64,000 nucleotides of DNA from Raineyella sp. LH-20 (GTDB lineage: Bacteria > Actinomycetota > Actinomycetes > Propionibacteriales > Propionibacteriaceae). The stretch's first letter is position 1. Each line of letters begins with the position of its first letter. Where the stretch lies: NCBI RefSeq assembly GCF_033110965.1, contig NZ_CP137003.1, positions 372,001 to 436,000 on the forward strand, read 5' to 3'. The translations under genes were made by a program, and so were the position numbers. Below are positions 43,099-52,399 of this stretch, one piece after another. Under the pieces are notes generated by a model, which saw nothing but the letters and a program-made list of their open reading frames with translations, was not told the origin of the DNA and ran no database searches.

Positions 43099-45647
43099 GC
43101 CATGCCTCCAAACGAGTCGCGGGAGCGAGCAGTCGAGTCCTCGATACCAGCAGTCGGCTCGCCGGAGCCGGCGGCCTCGGTCGTCGCGGCGGCGAGTCCG
43201 ACCCGGTCACCGGCGGTGACGTCGAGGTGCTCGGCCACCGAGAGAGCGGGGGCGTTGCGCGGGACCCAGACCACGCCATCGGCCATCGTGGCCTCGACCA
43301 CCAGCGGCAGGCGAAGCTCGGCGTCACCGGCCCGCACGGACACCGTCTGCGGGGTGCCGATCAGGGCGGCGGTCGCCGCCGAGACCCGCGCCACCGCGGC
43401 GGGCGCGGTCTCGGCCAGCTGCGGCTCGCCGTCCTGGCCACGGCCCGCATCGAGCAGGGTGCGCCAGGTGGCCAGGACGAACTGATCAGCGGTGGGCTCG
43501 CCGGCGGCCGGCGCCGGGACGGCAGGAGCAGCGACCCGCTCCCCCTCCCAGCTGCCGAGCTGATCGAGCTCGGCCTTGGCGGCGTCGGTGTCACGGATCC
43601 CGAGGTCGACGCCCAGGCCGTCGGCGAGAGCGACCAGGATGCGCAGGTCGTCGACCAGGCTGGACGGGGTGACCACCTGGGCGACCGGACGCTCGCGTCC
43701 CTCCCAGTCCAGGAAGGTGCCGCGACGCTCCTCGAACAGGCTGACCGGGAACACCACGTCGGCGCGCTCGGTGACCTCCGAGAGGCGCTGTTCCAGGCTG
43801 ATCACGAAACCGGCGTTCTCCAGGCCGCGGCGGGCGGCTGCGGGGCTGGCGAAGTCGGTCGGCTCGACGCCGCCGACGACCAGGGCCCGCACCGTGCCCT
43901 CGGCCGCTGCGGCGAGGATCGCGTCCGCGTCCAGTCCGGTCTCGGTGGGCAGAGCGGCGACCTCCCAGGCGGCACGTACGTCGACCCGGGCCGCCGGATC
44001 CGCGACCGGCCGACCGCCGGGCAGCAGGGTCGGCAGCAGGCCGGCCTCGACGGCACCGCGCTCACCGGCGCGACGCGGGATCCAGGCCAGCCGGGCCCCG
44101 GTGCGCTGCGCCAGCCGCAGGGCCGCGCTCAGCGCGCCGGCGTCGGCGCCGGCCCGCTCACCGACCAGGATGATCCCGGCGGAGCCGAGGTCGACCTCGG
44201 CATCCAGGGTGTCGAGCCGGGCGGCTTCCTCGCCCGGCACGGTGGCCAGCAGCGTGGCGCCGGTCTTCGCCGCACCGTTGCTGAGGAACGGCGCGACGGT
44301 CCAGACCGGCAGGTGCTTCTTGAGCCATGCCTTGCGCAGCCGCAGGAAGACGATCGGCGACTCCTCCTCGGGCTCGAACCCGACGAGCAGCGCACCGGAC
44401 GCCTTCTCCAGGTCGGCGTACGTCACCGACTCGGCCAGCGACCGGCCGGCGACCGCGCTGCCCAGGAAGGCGGTCTCCTCCGCGCTGTGCGGGCGGGAGC
44501 GGAAGTCGACGTTGTTCGTGCCGAGCGCCACCCGGGCGAACTTCGACCAGGCGTACGCGTCCTCGACGGTGACCCGGCCACCGGGCAGCAGCCCGACGGA
44601 GGACCCGGCTGCCCGCAGTCCGGCGACCGCGGCGTTGATCGCCTCGGGCCAGGATGCCGGCCGCAGCGCGCCGTCCTCGCGGATCAGCGGGTGGGTGAGC
44701 CGGTCATCGCCCCGTCCGGAGACGAAGGCGAAGCGGCCCTTGTCGCAGTTCCACTCCTCGTTGACGTCGGGATCGTCGCCGGCGTAGCGGCGCATCACGT
44801 CGTTGCGGCGGTGGTCGACCCGCAGCTCGCAGCCGGCCGCGCAGTGCTCACAGGTGGTCGTCGTCGACACCAGGTCGAACGGGCGGGCCCGGAAGCGGTA
44901 GGCGGTGCTGGTCAGCGCGCCGACCGGGCAGATCTGGATGACGTTGCCGGAGAAGTACGAGTTGAAGGGCTGCTCGCGGAAGATCGACACCTGTTCCACG
45001 GCTCCGCGCTCGGCCAGGTCGATCAGGTGGTCGCCGGCGATCTGGTCGGCGAACCGGGTGCAGCGCGAGCAGAGCACACAGCGCTCGCGGTCCAGCAGGA
45101 TCTCCGCGGAGATCGGGATCGGCTTCGGGTAGGTCCGCTTCACGTCGCTGAACCGGGTGTCACCGCTGCCGACCATCATCGCCTGGTTCTGCAGCGGGCA
45201 CTCCCCGCCCTTGTCACAGATCGGGCAGTCGAGCGGGTGGTTGATCAGCAGGAACTCGTTGATGCCGCTCTGGGCCTTCGCGGCCACCGCCGAGGCGGCC
45301 TGGGTCTTGATCACCTGGCCCGGCATCACCGTGGTGGTGCAGGAGGCCTGCGGCTTCGGCATCGGCCGCCCGCGGCCGTCGTCGGTGATCTCCACCAGGC
45401 ACTGCCGGCAGGCGCCGATCGGGTCGAGCAGCGGGTGGTCGCAGAAGCGGGGCACCGGGTGGCCGATCATCTCGGCCGCGCGGATGATCAAGGTGCCCTT
45501 GGGCACCCTGACCTCGACCCCGTCGATGGTGACGCTGATCAGGTCCGCCGGATCCATCTGTGCGATCTGGCGCGCCAGCGGGTTGCGCGTCAGCGCCGGC
45601 GCCGCGGCAGCGCGGGGGGCGAGCTGGGCTTCCGTCGTCTCGGTCAT
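43095..45647 (-). CDS. nuoG: NADH-quinone oxidoreductase subunit G
   Basis: 850 residues. [2Fe-2S] N1b ligands C69, C80, C83, C103; H137, C141, C144, C150 for N5; C190, C193, C196, C239 for N4; and an N7 set C265, C268, C272, C300 that is kept in only some lineages. The C-terminal half is a molybdopterin-oxidoreductase-like domain without evident cofactor function. Overlaps nuoF and nuoH by 4 bp each. Confidence 0.96.
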   Translation of the reverse strand: MTETTEAQLAPRAAAAPALTRNPLARQIAQMDPADLISVTIDGVEVRVPKGTLIIRAAEMIGHPVPRFCDHPLLDPIGACRQCLVEITDDGRGRPMPKPQASCTTTVMPGQVIKTQAASAVAAKAQSGINEFLLINHPLDCPICDKGGECPLQNQAMMVGSGDTRFSDVKRTYPKPIPISAEILLDRERCVLCSRCTRFADQIAGDHLIDLAERGAVEQVSIFREQPFNSYFSGNVIQICPVGALTSTAYRFRARPFDLVSTTTTCEHCAAGCELRVDHRRNDVMRRYAGDDPDVNEEWNCDKGRFAFVSGRGDDRLTHPLIREDGALRPASWPEAINAAVAGLRAAGSSVGLLPGGRVTVEDAYAWSKFARVALGTNNVDFRSRPHSAEETAFLGSAVAGRSLAESVTYADLEKASGALLVGFEPEEESPIVFLRLRKAWLKKHLPVWTVAPFLSNGAAKTGATLLATVPGEEAARLDTLDAEVDLGSAGIILVGERAGADAGALSAALRLAQRTGARLAWIPRRAGERGAVEAGLLPTLLPGGRPVADPAARVDVRAAWEVAALPTETGLDADAILAAAAEGTVRALVVGGVEPTDFASPAAARRGLENAGFVISLEQRLSEVTERADVVFPVSLFEERRGTFLDWEGRERPVAQVVTPSSLVDDLRILVALADGLGVDLGIRDTDAAKAELDQLGSWEGERVAAPAVPAPAAGEPTADQFVLATWRTLLDAGRGQDGEPQLAETAPAAVARVSAATAALIGTPQTVSVRAGDAELRLPLVVEATMADGVVWVPRNAPALSVAEHLDVTAGDRVGLAAATTEAAGSGEPTAGIEDSTARSRDSFGGMA

Positions 45648-46975
45648 GCGGTGGCTCCGCTCTCGGCAGCGACGCCCGGGCGGTACCAGGCGGTCGTCTT
45701 CTCGTACGGGAACAACTCCCGGGCGGGGGTGTGCAGGCCCGCCTCGAACTCGGATCGGAAGTGGTTGATCATGGACTTCACGATCGTGGCGGTGCCGTCG
45801 GCCAGCGCACAGAACGACCGACCGGCGATGTTGTCGGACAGGTCGAGCAGCTTCTCGACATCACCCTCCTCGCCCTTGCCGGCCTCGAGGCGGTCGAGGA
45901 TCTGGACGAGCCACCAGGAGCCTTCACGACACGGCGTGCACTTGCCGCAGGACTCGTGCTTGTAGAACTCGACGTAGCGGGCGCAGGCCCGGACCGCCGA
46001 GGTGGTCTCGTCGAAGCACTGCAGGGCCTTGGTGCCCAGACCGCTGCCGGCCTTCGCCGGGCCGTCGTAGTCGAGCGGCACGTCCAGGTGCTCGTCGGTG
46101 AGGATGCCGAGGGAGGAACCGCCCGGAGTCCAGAACTTCAGCCGGTGCCCGTGCCGGATCCCGCCGGCCATGTCGAGCAACTGGCGCAGCGTGATGCCCA
46201 TCGGGGCCTCGAACTGGCCGGGGTTGGCCACGTGGCCGGACAGCGAGTAGAGGGTCATCCCCCGCGAGCTCTCCGAGCCCATCGACTGGAACCAGTCGAC
46301 ACCGTTGCCGACGATCGACGGCACGGTGGCGATCGTCTCCACGTTGTTGATCACCGTCGGGGAGGCGTACAGACCGGCGACCGCCGGGAACGGCGGCTTC
46401 AGCCGGGGCTGTCCGCGACGTCCCTCCAGGGAGTCGAGCAGCGCGGTCTCCTCGCCACAGATGTACGCGCCGGCGCCCGCGTGCACGGTGACCTCGAGGT
46501 CGAAGTCGGTGCCGAGGATGCCCTTGCCGAGGTAGCCCGCCGAGTACGCCTCGCGGACGGCCTGCTGCATCCGCCGGATGACGTGCAGCACCTCACCGCG
46601 GATGTAGACGAACGCGTGGTGGCAGCCCACCGCGTACGAGCTGATGATGATGCCCTCGAGCAGGGTGTGCGGGGAGGCCATCACCAGCGGGATGTCCTTG
46701 CAGGTGCCCGGCTCGGACTCGTCGCAGTTGACCACGAGATAGACCGGGTTCGGGTTGTCCTTGGGGAGGAAGCTCCACTTCACACCGGCCGGGAAGCCAG
46801 CACCGCCACGGCCGCGCAGGCCAGCGGTCTTGACCTGGCCGGCGATGTCGGCGGGAGCCTGCTGGAGCGCCGTACGCAGCGCCCCGTAGCCCCCGCGCCG
46901 CTCATAGTTGGTGAGCTTCCAGGCCCGCTCGTCGCCCCAGTTGGCACTGAGGACCGGGGTCAGCATGTCGGTCAC
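45644..46975 (-). CDS. nuoF: NADH-quinone oxidoreductase subunit F
   Basis: 443 residues; binds NADH, FMN and cluster N3. GLRGRGGAGFPAGVKWSF and AGAGAYICGEETALLDSLEG form the nucleotide/FMN sites; ESCGKCTPCREG plus a later cysteine (NIAGRSFCALADG) ligate the [4Fe-4S]. The start is GTG at 46975, overlapping the nuoE stop (GTGA), which fits the coupled pattern of the operon better than the longer open frame. Confidence 0.96.
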   Translation of the reverse strand: MTDMLTPVLSANWGDERAWKLTNYERRGGYGALRTALQQAPADIAGQVKTAGLRGRGGAGFPAGVKWSFLPKDNPNPVYLVVNCDESEPGTCKDIPLVMASPHTLLEGIIISSYAVGCHHAFVYIRGEVLHVIRRMQQAVREAYSAGYLGKGILGTDFDLEVTVHAGAGAYICGEETALLDSLEGRRGQPRLKPPFPAVAGLYASPTVINNVETIATVPSIVGNGVDWFQSMGSESSRGMTLYSLSGHVANPGQFEAPMGITLRQLLDMAGGIRHGHRLKFWTPGGSSLGILTDEHLDVPLDYDGPAKAGSGLGTKALQCFDETTSAVRACARYVEFYKHESCGKCTPCREGSWWLVQILDRLEAGKGEEGDVEKLLDLSDNIAGRSFCALADGTATIVKSMINHFRSEFEAGLHTPARELFPYEKTTAWYRPGVAAESGATA

Positions 46976-47715
46976 TTGCCCTCCTCCTGGGGTGCCGCGC
47001 CCGGCAGATCGGCCGGGTCGGGGGCGTGCCAGCCGTTGCGTTCGGCGATCTTCAGGCCGAGCAGGGACTGCGCCCCCGCGGCCGGACCTTCGTCGGCGCG
47101 CCCGTCGGGGAATCCGGCGAGCACCCGCTCCGCCTCGCGCCACGAGGTGATGGTCGCGCCGCGCGGGGAGAACACCGGTTCGTCGTTGCGCAGTTTCTCG
47201 ACCAGCTCGACCGCCTTGCGAGGCGTCATCGTGTCGAAGAACTCCCAGTTGACCATCACCACCGGCGCGTAGTCACAGGCGGCGTTGCACTCGATGTGCT
47301 CCAGCGTGATGGCGCCGTCCTCGGTGGTCTCGTCGTTGCCGATGCCGAGGTGCTCGTGCAGCGCCTCGGCGATCTCGTCACCGCCGAGGATCGCGCACAG
47401 CGAGGTGGTGCAGACGCCGATGTGGTGCTTGCCCATCGGCTTGCGCTTGTACATCGTGTAGAAGGTCGCCACACCGTTGACCTCGGCCGGGGTGAGGCCG
47501 GTGACGCGGGCGCAGATGTCGATCGCGGCCGGGGTGATCCGGCCCTCGACGCTCTGTGCCAGGTGCAGCATCGGCAGCAGTGCCGACCGCTTCTGCGGGT
47601 AGCGGGAGGCGAGTTCCTCCATCTCCGCGATGGTCTCGGCCGTGATCAGGGTCTCCCCGGCGGTGTCGAAGTCGACGCCCCCGGTGTTGTCGAAGTGGCT
47701 CCGAAAACCGCTCAT
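46972..47715 (-). CDS. nuoE: NADH-quinone oxidoreductase subunit E
   Basis: 247 residues; thioredoxin-fold [2Fe-2S] N1a subunit with ligands C102 and C107 (CTTSLC) and C143 and C147 (CNAAC). The C-terminal ~60 residues are an extension with respect to E. coli NuoE. The ATG overlaps the nuoD stop by 4 bp. Confidence 0.96.
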   Translation of the reverse strand: MSGFRSHFDNTGGVDFDTAGETLITAETIAEMEELASRYPQKRSALLPMLHLAQSVEGRITPAAIDICARVTGLTPAEVNGVATFYTMYKRKPMGKHHIGVCTTSLCAILGGDEIAEALHEHLGIGNDETTEDGAITLEHIECNAACDYAPVVMVNWEFFDTMTPRKAVELVEKLRNDEPVFSPRGATITSWREAERVLAGFPDGRADEGPAAGAQSLLGLKIAERNGWHAPDPADLPGAAPQEEGK

Positions 47716-49100
47716 CGATCGACTCCTCCGATCACCATGTCGAGACTGGCCCCGGCGACCGAGACGTCGGACAGCATGGCGCCCTTCGCCATCGCCGGGA
47801 GGCATTGCAGATTGGCGAAGCTGGGATCCCGGAAGTGGGCCCGGTAGGGTCGCGTGCCGCCGTCGGAGACGAGGTGCACCCCGAGCTCGCCCTTCGGGCT
47901 CTCCACGGGGACGAACACCTGGCCCGGCGGGACCTGGAAGCCCTCGGTGACCAGCTTGAAGTGGTGGATCAACGACTCCATCGACTCACCCATGATGTGG
48001 CGGATGTGTTCGGTGGCGTTGCCCTGGCCGTCGGGGCCGACGGTGAGTCGGGAGGGCCAGGCGATCTTCGGGTCGTCGACCATCCACGGCTGTCCGTCCA
48101 GCTTCTCCAGCCGGTCGATCGCCTGGTCGACGATCTTCAGCGACTCGAACATCTCGTCGCGACGCACCACGTAACGGGAGTACGCGTCACAGCCGTCATC
48201 GGTGACGACGTCGAAGTCGTACGTCTCGTAGCCGCAGTACGGCTGCTTCTTACGCAGGTCCCAGTCGATGCCGGTGGCCCGCAGCGGCGGCCCGGAGGTG
48301 CCCAGAGCGACGCAGGTCGACAGGTCGAGGTAGCCGATGCCGTTGTCGAGGCGGGCGCGGAAGATCGGGTTGTCGTCGCACAGCTGGCCGATCTCGGGCA
48401 GGTGCTTGTGCAGCCAGTCCGACATCTCGCGCAGCTTGGGGATGGCACCGGCGGGCAGGTCGTTGGCGACGCCGCCGGGGCGGATGAAGCCGTTGTTCAT
48501 CCGCAGGCCGGTGATCATCTCGATCATGTCGAAGATCACCTCGCGCTCCCGGAACGCGACGGTCATCACGGTGGTGGCGCCCATCTCGTTGCCGGTGGTG
48601 CCGATCGCGACGAGGTGGTTGATGATCCGGTTCATCTCCATCAGGAGGACCCGCATCACGGTCGCCTTCTCGGGGACGTCGTCGGTGATGCCGAGCAGCT
48701 GCTCGACGCCCAGGCAGTACGACACCTCCTGATAGAACGGCGTCAGGTAGTCCATCCGGGTGCACAGGGTGACGCCCTGCGACCAGGTGCGGTACTCCAT
48801 CGACTTCTCGATGCCGGTGTGCAGGTAGCCGATCGCGACCCGCGCGTCGGTCACCGTCTCGCCGTCGAGCTCGAGGATCAGCCGCAGCACGCCGTGCGTG
48901 GACGGGTGCTGGGGGCCCATGTTGACCACGATGGTCTCGTCGCCGCGCTCGGCCTGCGCCTCCGCGATGTCGTCCCAGTCACCGCCGTCGGCGTAGTAGG
49001 TCGCGTCGACGTCCGGGTCACCGGCCTGACGGTACGGGTCCTCGCCGATCGCGGTGGCGTCGTCGAGGATCTCCTCGCCGTGGAATTCGGTGCTGCTCAT
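47712..49100 (-). CDS. nuoD: NADH-quinone oxidoreductase subunit D
   Basis: 462 residues, 49-kDa subunit lining the quinone site. [20 protein letters not shown] carries the quinone-interacting His; [20 protein letters not shown] and [18 protein letters not shown] follow. The first ~55 residues are an acidic extension. Start at 49100, overlapping nuoC by 4 bp. Confidence 0.97.
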   Translation of the reverse strand: MSSTEFHGEEILDDATAIGEDPYRQAGDPDVDATYYADGGDWDDIAEAQAERGDETIVVNMGPQHPSTHGVLRLILELDGETVTDARVAIGYLHTGIEKSMEYRTWSQGVTLCTRMDYLTPFYQEVSYCLGVEQLLGITDDVPEKATVMRVLLMEMNRIINHLVAIGTTGNEMGATTVMTVAFREREVIFDMIEMITGLRMNNGFIRPGGVANDLPAGAIPKLREMSDWLHKHLPEIGQLCDDNPIFRARLDNGIGYLDLSTCVALGTSGPPLRATGIDWDLRKKQPYCGYETYDFDVVTDDGCDAYSRYVVRRDEMFESLKIVDQAIDRLEKLDGQPWMVDDPKIAWPSRLTVGPDGQGNATEHIRHIMGESMESLIHHFKLVTEGFQVPPGQVFVPVESPKGELGVHLVSDGGTRPYRAHFRDPSFANLQCLPAMAKGAMLSDVSVAGASLDMVIGGVDR

Positions 49101-49804
49101 GAGTTGTAGTCCCTCCGCTCGTGGACCGGGGAGTTCGTGGCGCCGTGGAACTCGATCGGGATGCCGCCCAGCGGGTAGTCCTTGCGCTGGGGGTGGCCGG
49201 GCCAGTCGTCCGGCATCTCGATGCGGGTGAGCGCCGGGTGACCGTCGAAGATGATCCCGAAGAAGTCGTACGTCTCCCGTTCGTGCCAGTCGGCCGTCGG
49301 GTAGGTCGGGACCACCGAGGGGATGTGCGGATCGGCGTCCGGGCAGCTGACCTCGAGCCGGATCCGGCGGTTGTGGGTCATCGACAGCAGGTGGTAGACC
49401 GCGTGCAGCTCGGCGCCACGGTCGGTCGGGTAGTGCACCCCGGACACGCTGGAGCACCACTCGAAGCGCAGCATCGGGTCGTCCCGGAGCACCCGGGCGA
49501 CCTCGGCGATGTGCTCGCGCTCGACGAAGAGGGTGAGCTCACCGCGATCCACCACGACCTTGCGGATCGCGGTGTCCGGATCGGCGATGGCGGCCCGGAG
49601 CCGGTCGACGGCGCCGTCGTACCAACCGCCGTACGGGGGCCGACTCGCCTGCGGCATCTCGACGAACCAGGTCATGTCGTTGTAGCCGGAGACGTCGGAG
49701 GTGGTCGACGCGTGGAAGAGGCCCTGGCGTACGTCGAGGACCTCACGCTCCTGGCCGGCGCCCTGCTCGCCCTCGGGGACGGCGGGGATGTTCGATTCGC
49801 TCAT
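49097..49804 (-). CDS. nuoC: NADH-quinone oxidoreductase subunit C
   Basis: 235 residues; 30-kDa subunit of the peripheral arm. [20 protein letters not shown] then [20 protein letters not shown] is the family signature. N-terminal extension of ~45 residues. Separate from nuoD (not fused). Overlaps nuoB by 4 bp. Confidence 0.96.
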   Translation of the reverse strand: MSESNIPAVPEGEQGAGQEREVLDVRQGLFHASTTSDVSGYNDMTWFVEMPQASRPPYGGWYDGAVDRLRAAIADPDTAIRKVVVDRGELTLFVEREHIAEVARVLRDDPMLRFEWCSSVSGVHYPTDRGAELHAVYHLLSMTHNRRIRLEVSCPDADPHIPSVVPTYPTADWHERETYDFFGIIFDGHPALTRIEMPDDWPGHPQRKDYPLGGIPIEFHGATNSPVHERRDYNS

Positions 49805-50355
49805 CGCAGCAAGCCCTTCTGCTCGGCGAGGGGGGAGGCGACCAGCTGGCGGGCCTCGCGGGCGATCGCGGCGTCACGCTCGTCGGCGCCGATCGGCGCG
49901 TTCTGCACGATGGTGCGCAGCTTCATGATGCCGTCGATCAGCATCTCCGGACGCGGCGGGCAGCCGGGCACGTAGACGTCGACCGGGACGATGTGGTCGA
50001 CGCCCTGGACCAGCGCGTAGTTGTTGAACATGCCGCCGGAGGACGCGCACACGCCCATCGACAGCACCCGCTTCGGCTCGGCCATCTGGTCGTAGATCTG
50101 CCGGACGACCGGGGCGAACTTCTGGCTCACCCGGCCGGCGACGATCATCAGGTCGGCCTGGCGCGGCGAGGCACGGAAGACCTCCTGGCCCCAGCGGCCC
50201 GCGTCGTGCGGGGTGGCGCCGAAGGACATCATCTCGATCGCGCAGCAGGCCAGGCCGAAGGTGGCCGGCCAGAAGGACGCCTTGCGCGCCCAGCCGAACA
50301 GCTGTTCGGCGGTGGTCAGCAGGATCCCCTGGGGGATCTTGTCCTCGACACCCAT
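49801..50355 (-). CDS. nuoB: NADH-quinone oxidoreductase subunit B
   Basis: 184 residues carrying cluster N2. [20 protein letters not shown] supplies the tandem cysteines, [15 protein letters not shown] the third, and [13 protein letters not shown] the fourth. Standard length. It follows nuoA by 45 bp; the ATG has GTGAGG upstream. The diverged paralogue lies at 21716-22171. Confidence 0.97.
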   Translation of the reverse strand: MGVEDKIPQGILLTTAEQLFGWARKASFWPATFGLACCAIEMMSFGATPHDAGRWGQEVFRASPRQADLMIVAGRVSQKFAPVVRQIYDQMAEPKRVLSMGVCASSGGMFNNYALVQGVDHIVPVDVYVPGCPPRPEMLIDGIMKLRTIVQNAPIGADERDAAIAREARQLVASPLAEQKGLLR

Positions 50356-50400
50356 ATCAGCACCTCACAATTCGGCTCAGGACGGACGGGGCGATGCGTG

Positions 50401-50763
50401 TCAGTCCCACTCGAGACCCCCGCGCCGCCACTCGTAGACGTAGGCCAGGAAGACCAGGCCGATGAAGATCAGCATCTGGACCAGGGCGAAGGACCGCAGC
50501 CCGGGCATCTCCAGGGAGACCGCCCACGGGTAGAGGAAGACGACCTCGATGTCGAAGATGATGAACAGCATCGCGGTGATGTAGTACTTCACCGGGAACC
50601 GGCCGCCGCCGATCGGCTGGGGCGTCGGTTCGATGCCACATTCGTACGAGTCGGACTTCACCCGGTTGTACCGGGACGGCCCGATGATCGCCGACACCAG
50701 GGCGACGGTCGCCATGATGGCGCCCATCACCAGCATCAGGATCAACGGAAGGTACATGTTCAT
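50401..50763 (-). CDS. nuoA: NADH-quinone oxidoreductase subunit A
   Basis: 120 residues, three membrane helices; YECGIEPTPQPIGGGRFPVK and FIIFDIEVVFLYPWAV are the conserved loop and helix. First gene of nuoA-N. The ATG has AGGAAAGG upstream. A possible -10 TACATT lies at 50835-50840 (minus strand), just after the menJ stop, so the operon may also receive read-through from menJ. Confidence 0.96.
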   Translation of the reverse strand: MNMYLPLILMLVMGAIMATVALVSAIIGPSRYNRVKSDSYECGIEPTPQPIGGGRFPVKYYITAMLFIIFDIEVVFLYPWAVSLEMPGLRSFALVQMLIFIGLVFLAYVYEWRRGGLEWD

Positions 50764-50841
50764 CGCCAGGTCCTTTCCTGTGCCGAGTCCATCCTCGCAG
50801 CCCTCTCTGTCATCTCCGCCATCACCCCGGCCCGAATGTAC

Positions 50842-52158
50842 TCAGACCGACGGAGCGATCCGTACGAGGGTGTTGATCACGCGATCGAAGGCATCTCCGT
50901 CGCGCTGGTCGGTGAGCCCGGCCAACAACTTGTGCACCAGCCGCATCAGGGTGCGACGTGGCAGTCCGTAGTGCACGGCGATCCGCATCACCGTGGGATG
51001 TCCGATCAGCCGGGCGAACACCGCGCCGAGGCGGTAGTACTTGCCCAGCTCGTCCTTCATCAGCAGCGGGTAGCCGGCCAGCGCCCGCTCCGCCGAGGCG
51101 GTGCCGAAGCCGCGGGACTTCGCATCGACGATGACACCCGCCGCGACCCGGCCGGCCTGCATGGCCGAGTCGATCCCCTCACCGTTGAAGGGGTTGACCA
51201 TGCCGCCGGCGTCGCCGACCAGCAGCAGCCCGTCGCGGTAGTGGGGCTTGCGGTTGAAGGCCATCGGCAGCGCCATGCCCTTGATCGGCGCCCGCAGGTT
51301 GTCCGGACGGAAGCCCCAGTCCTCCGGGGTGTTGTCCAGCCAGGTGCGCATCATCGCGCGGTAGTCGGTCTTCGCGAAGGCCGGCGAGGTGTTGAGCATG
51401 CCGAGACCGACGTTGACCGTGCCGTCCCCCATCGGGAACGCCCAGCCGTACCCCGGCAGCAGGTTCGAGGCGCCCGGGCGTCCGTCCCACAGCTCCAGCC
51501 AGGACTCCATGTACGCCCCGTCGTGGCGCGGCGAGGCCACGTACGACCGTACGGCCACGCCCATCGGCCGCTTCTCGTCGCGGGTGATCCCCATCGCGAC
51601 GCCGAGTCGGGACGAGTTCCCGTCGGCGGCGACCACCACCGGAGCGCGGAACGTACGACCGTCCTTGGTCGTCACGCCGACGATCCGGCGGCCGCGGAGC
51701 ACCGGCTCGGTGACGTGGGCGCCCTCGACCAGGTGAGCACCACGCGTGGCCGCGTGCCGGGCGAGCAGCTCGTCGAGCTCGGTACGCCGCCGGGTCATGC
51801 CGTAGTGCGGAAAGTCGGCCAGCTCGGGCCAGTCCAGGGTGAACGGACGTCCGTTGCCGCCGTAGACGCGCAGGCCGCGATTGTGCACCCAGCCGGCCTC
51901 TTCGGACGTGTCGATGCCGAGGCGGACCAGCTCGCGGACCGCTCGGGGGGTCAGGCCGTCACCACAGATCTTGTCGCGCGGGAAGGTGGCCTTCTCCAGC
52001 AGAGCGACGTCGAGGCCCAGACCGGCCAGATGGGCGGCTGTGGCCGACCCGCCGGGGCCGGCGCCGACGACCACCACGTCATGCTCCGACGCCTCACGCC
52101 CGGACGGCGTGTGCACTCCCCCCGCGGCACTGACTGCTGCCTCGGTGGCGGAGGACAT
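50842..52158 (-). CDS. menJ: geranylgeranyl reductase family FAD oxidoreductase, probable menaquinone side-chain reductase
   Basis: 438 residues. FAD-binding GAGPGGSATAAHLAG at 32 and LLLVGDAGGMVNPFNGEGID later; KICGDGLTPRAVRELVRLGI and PGYGWAFPMGDGTVNVGLGM are typical of the GGR family. Mycobacterial MenJ saturates one isoprene of menaquinone-9; the location next to nuo and opposite menF supports the same role, but substrate is inferred. The start at 52158 has AGGAG 7 bases upstream and is preferred to the longer frame. Confidence 0.85.
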   Translation of the reverse strand: MSSATEAAVSAAGGVHTPSGREASEHDVVVVGAGPGGSATAAHLAGLGLDVALLEKATFPRDKICGDGLTPRAVRELVRLGIDTSEEAGWVHNRGLRVYGGNGRPFTLDWPELADFPHYGMTRRRTELDELLARHAATRGAHLVEGAHVTEPVLRGRRIVGVTTKDGRTFRAPVVVAADGNSSRLGVAMGITRDEKRPMGVAVRSYVASPRHDGAYMESWLELWDGRPGASNLLPGYGWAFPMGDGTVNVGLGMLNTSPAFAKTDYRAMMRTWLDNTPEDWGFRPDNLRAPIKGMALPMAFNRKPHYRDGLLLVGDAGGMVNPFNGEGIDSAMQAGRVAAGVIVDAKSRGFGTASAERALAGYPLLMKDELGKYYRLGAVFARLIGHPTVMRIAVHYGLPRRTLMRLVHKLLAGLTDQRDGDAFDRVINTLVRIAPSV

Positions 52159-52399
52159 GGACACGCTCCTGTGGTCGGTGACGCCCGTGGTCTGCATCTC
52201 ACGCAGGCCGGAGACATCCGCAGTCTACGACTCCCGCCGTGCTAGGGCGAACCTTCCACATTCCGCATTCACCCTAGTCAGCGCCATATTGGCGGAATAA
52301 TTTCCGCAATGCTCGCGTGGTGTTATTCATCTGTGACTCACGGGTCCGCGGGCTGCCGGAGCACACGGCCGGTCCGTGCCGACGGGCTAGAGTGCCGGG
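52159..52399. promoter_or_regulatory. menJ-menF divergent promoter region
   Basis: 241 bp, less GC-rich than its surroundings. It contains GCGGAA-TAAT-TTCCGC (52292-52307), another TTCCGCA at 52261-52267, and for menF TAGAGT (52388-52393) 6 bases before the GTG start. For menJ, TAGGGT (52272-52277, minus strand) is a possible -10. Confidence 0.5.

Noticed and set aside
43227-45965. 912-codon open frame antisense to nuoG
   Set aside because: Shadow of NuoG and nuoF; no domain signature, and the sense gene has all cluster ligands.
49993-52245. 750-codon open frame antisense to nuoA, nuoB and menJ
   Set aside because: Crosses three real genes and intergenic DNA; artefact of GC bias.
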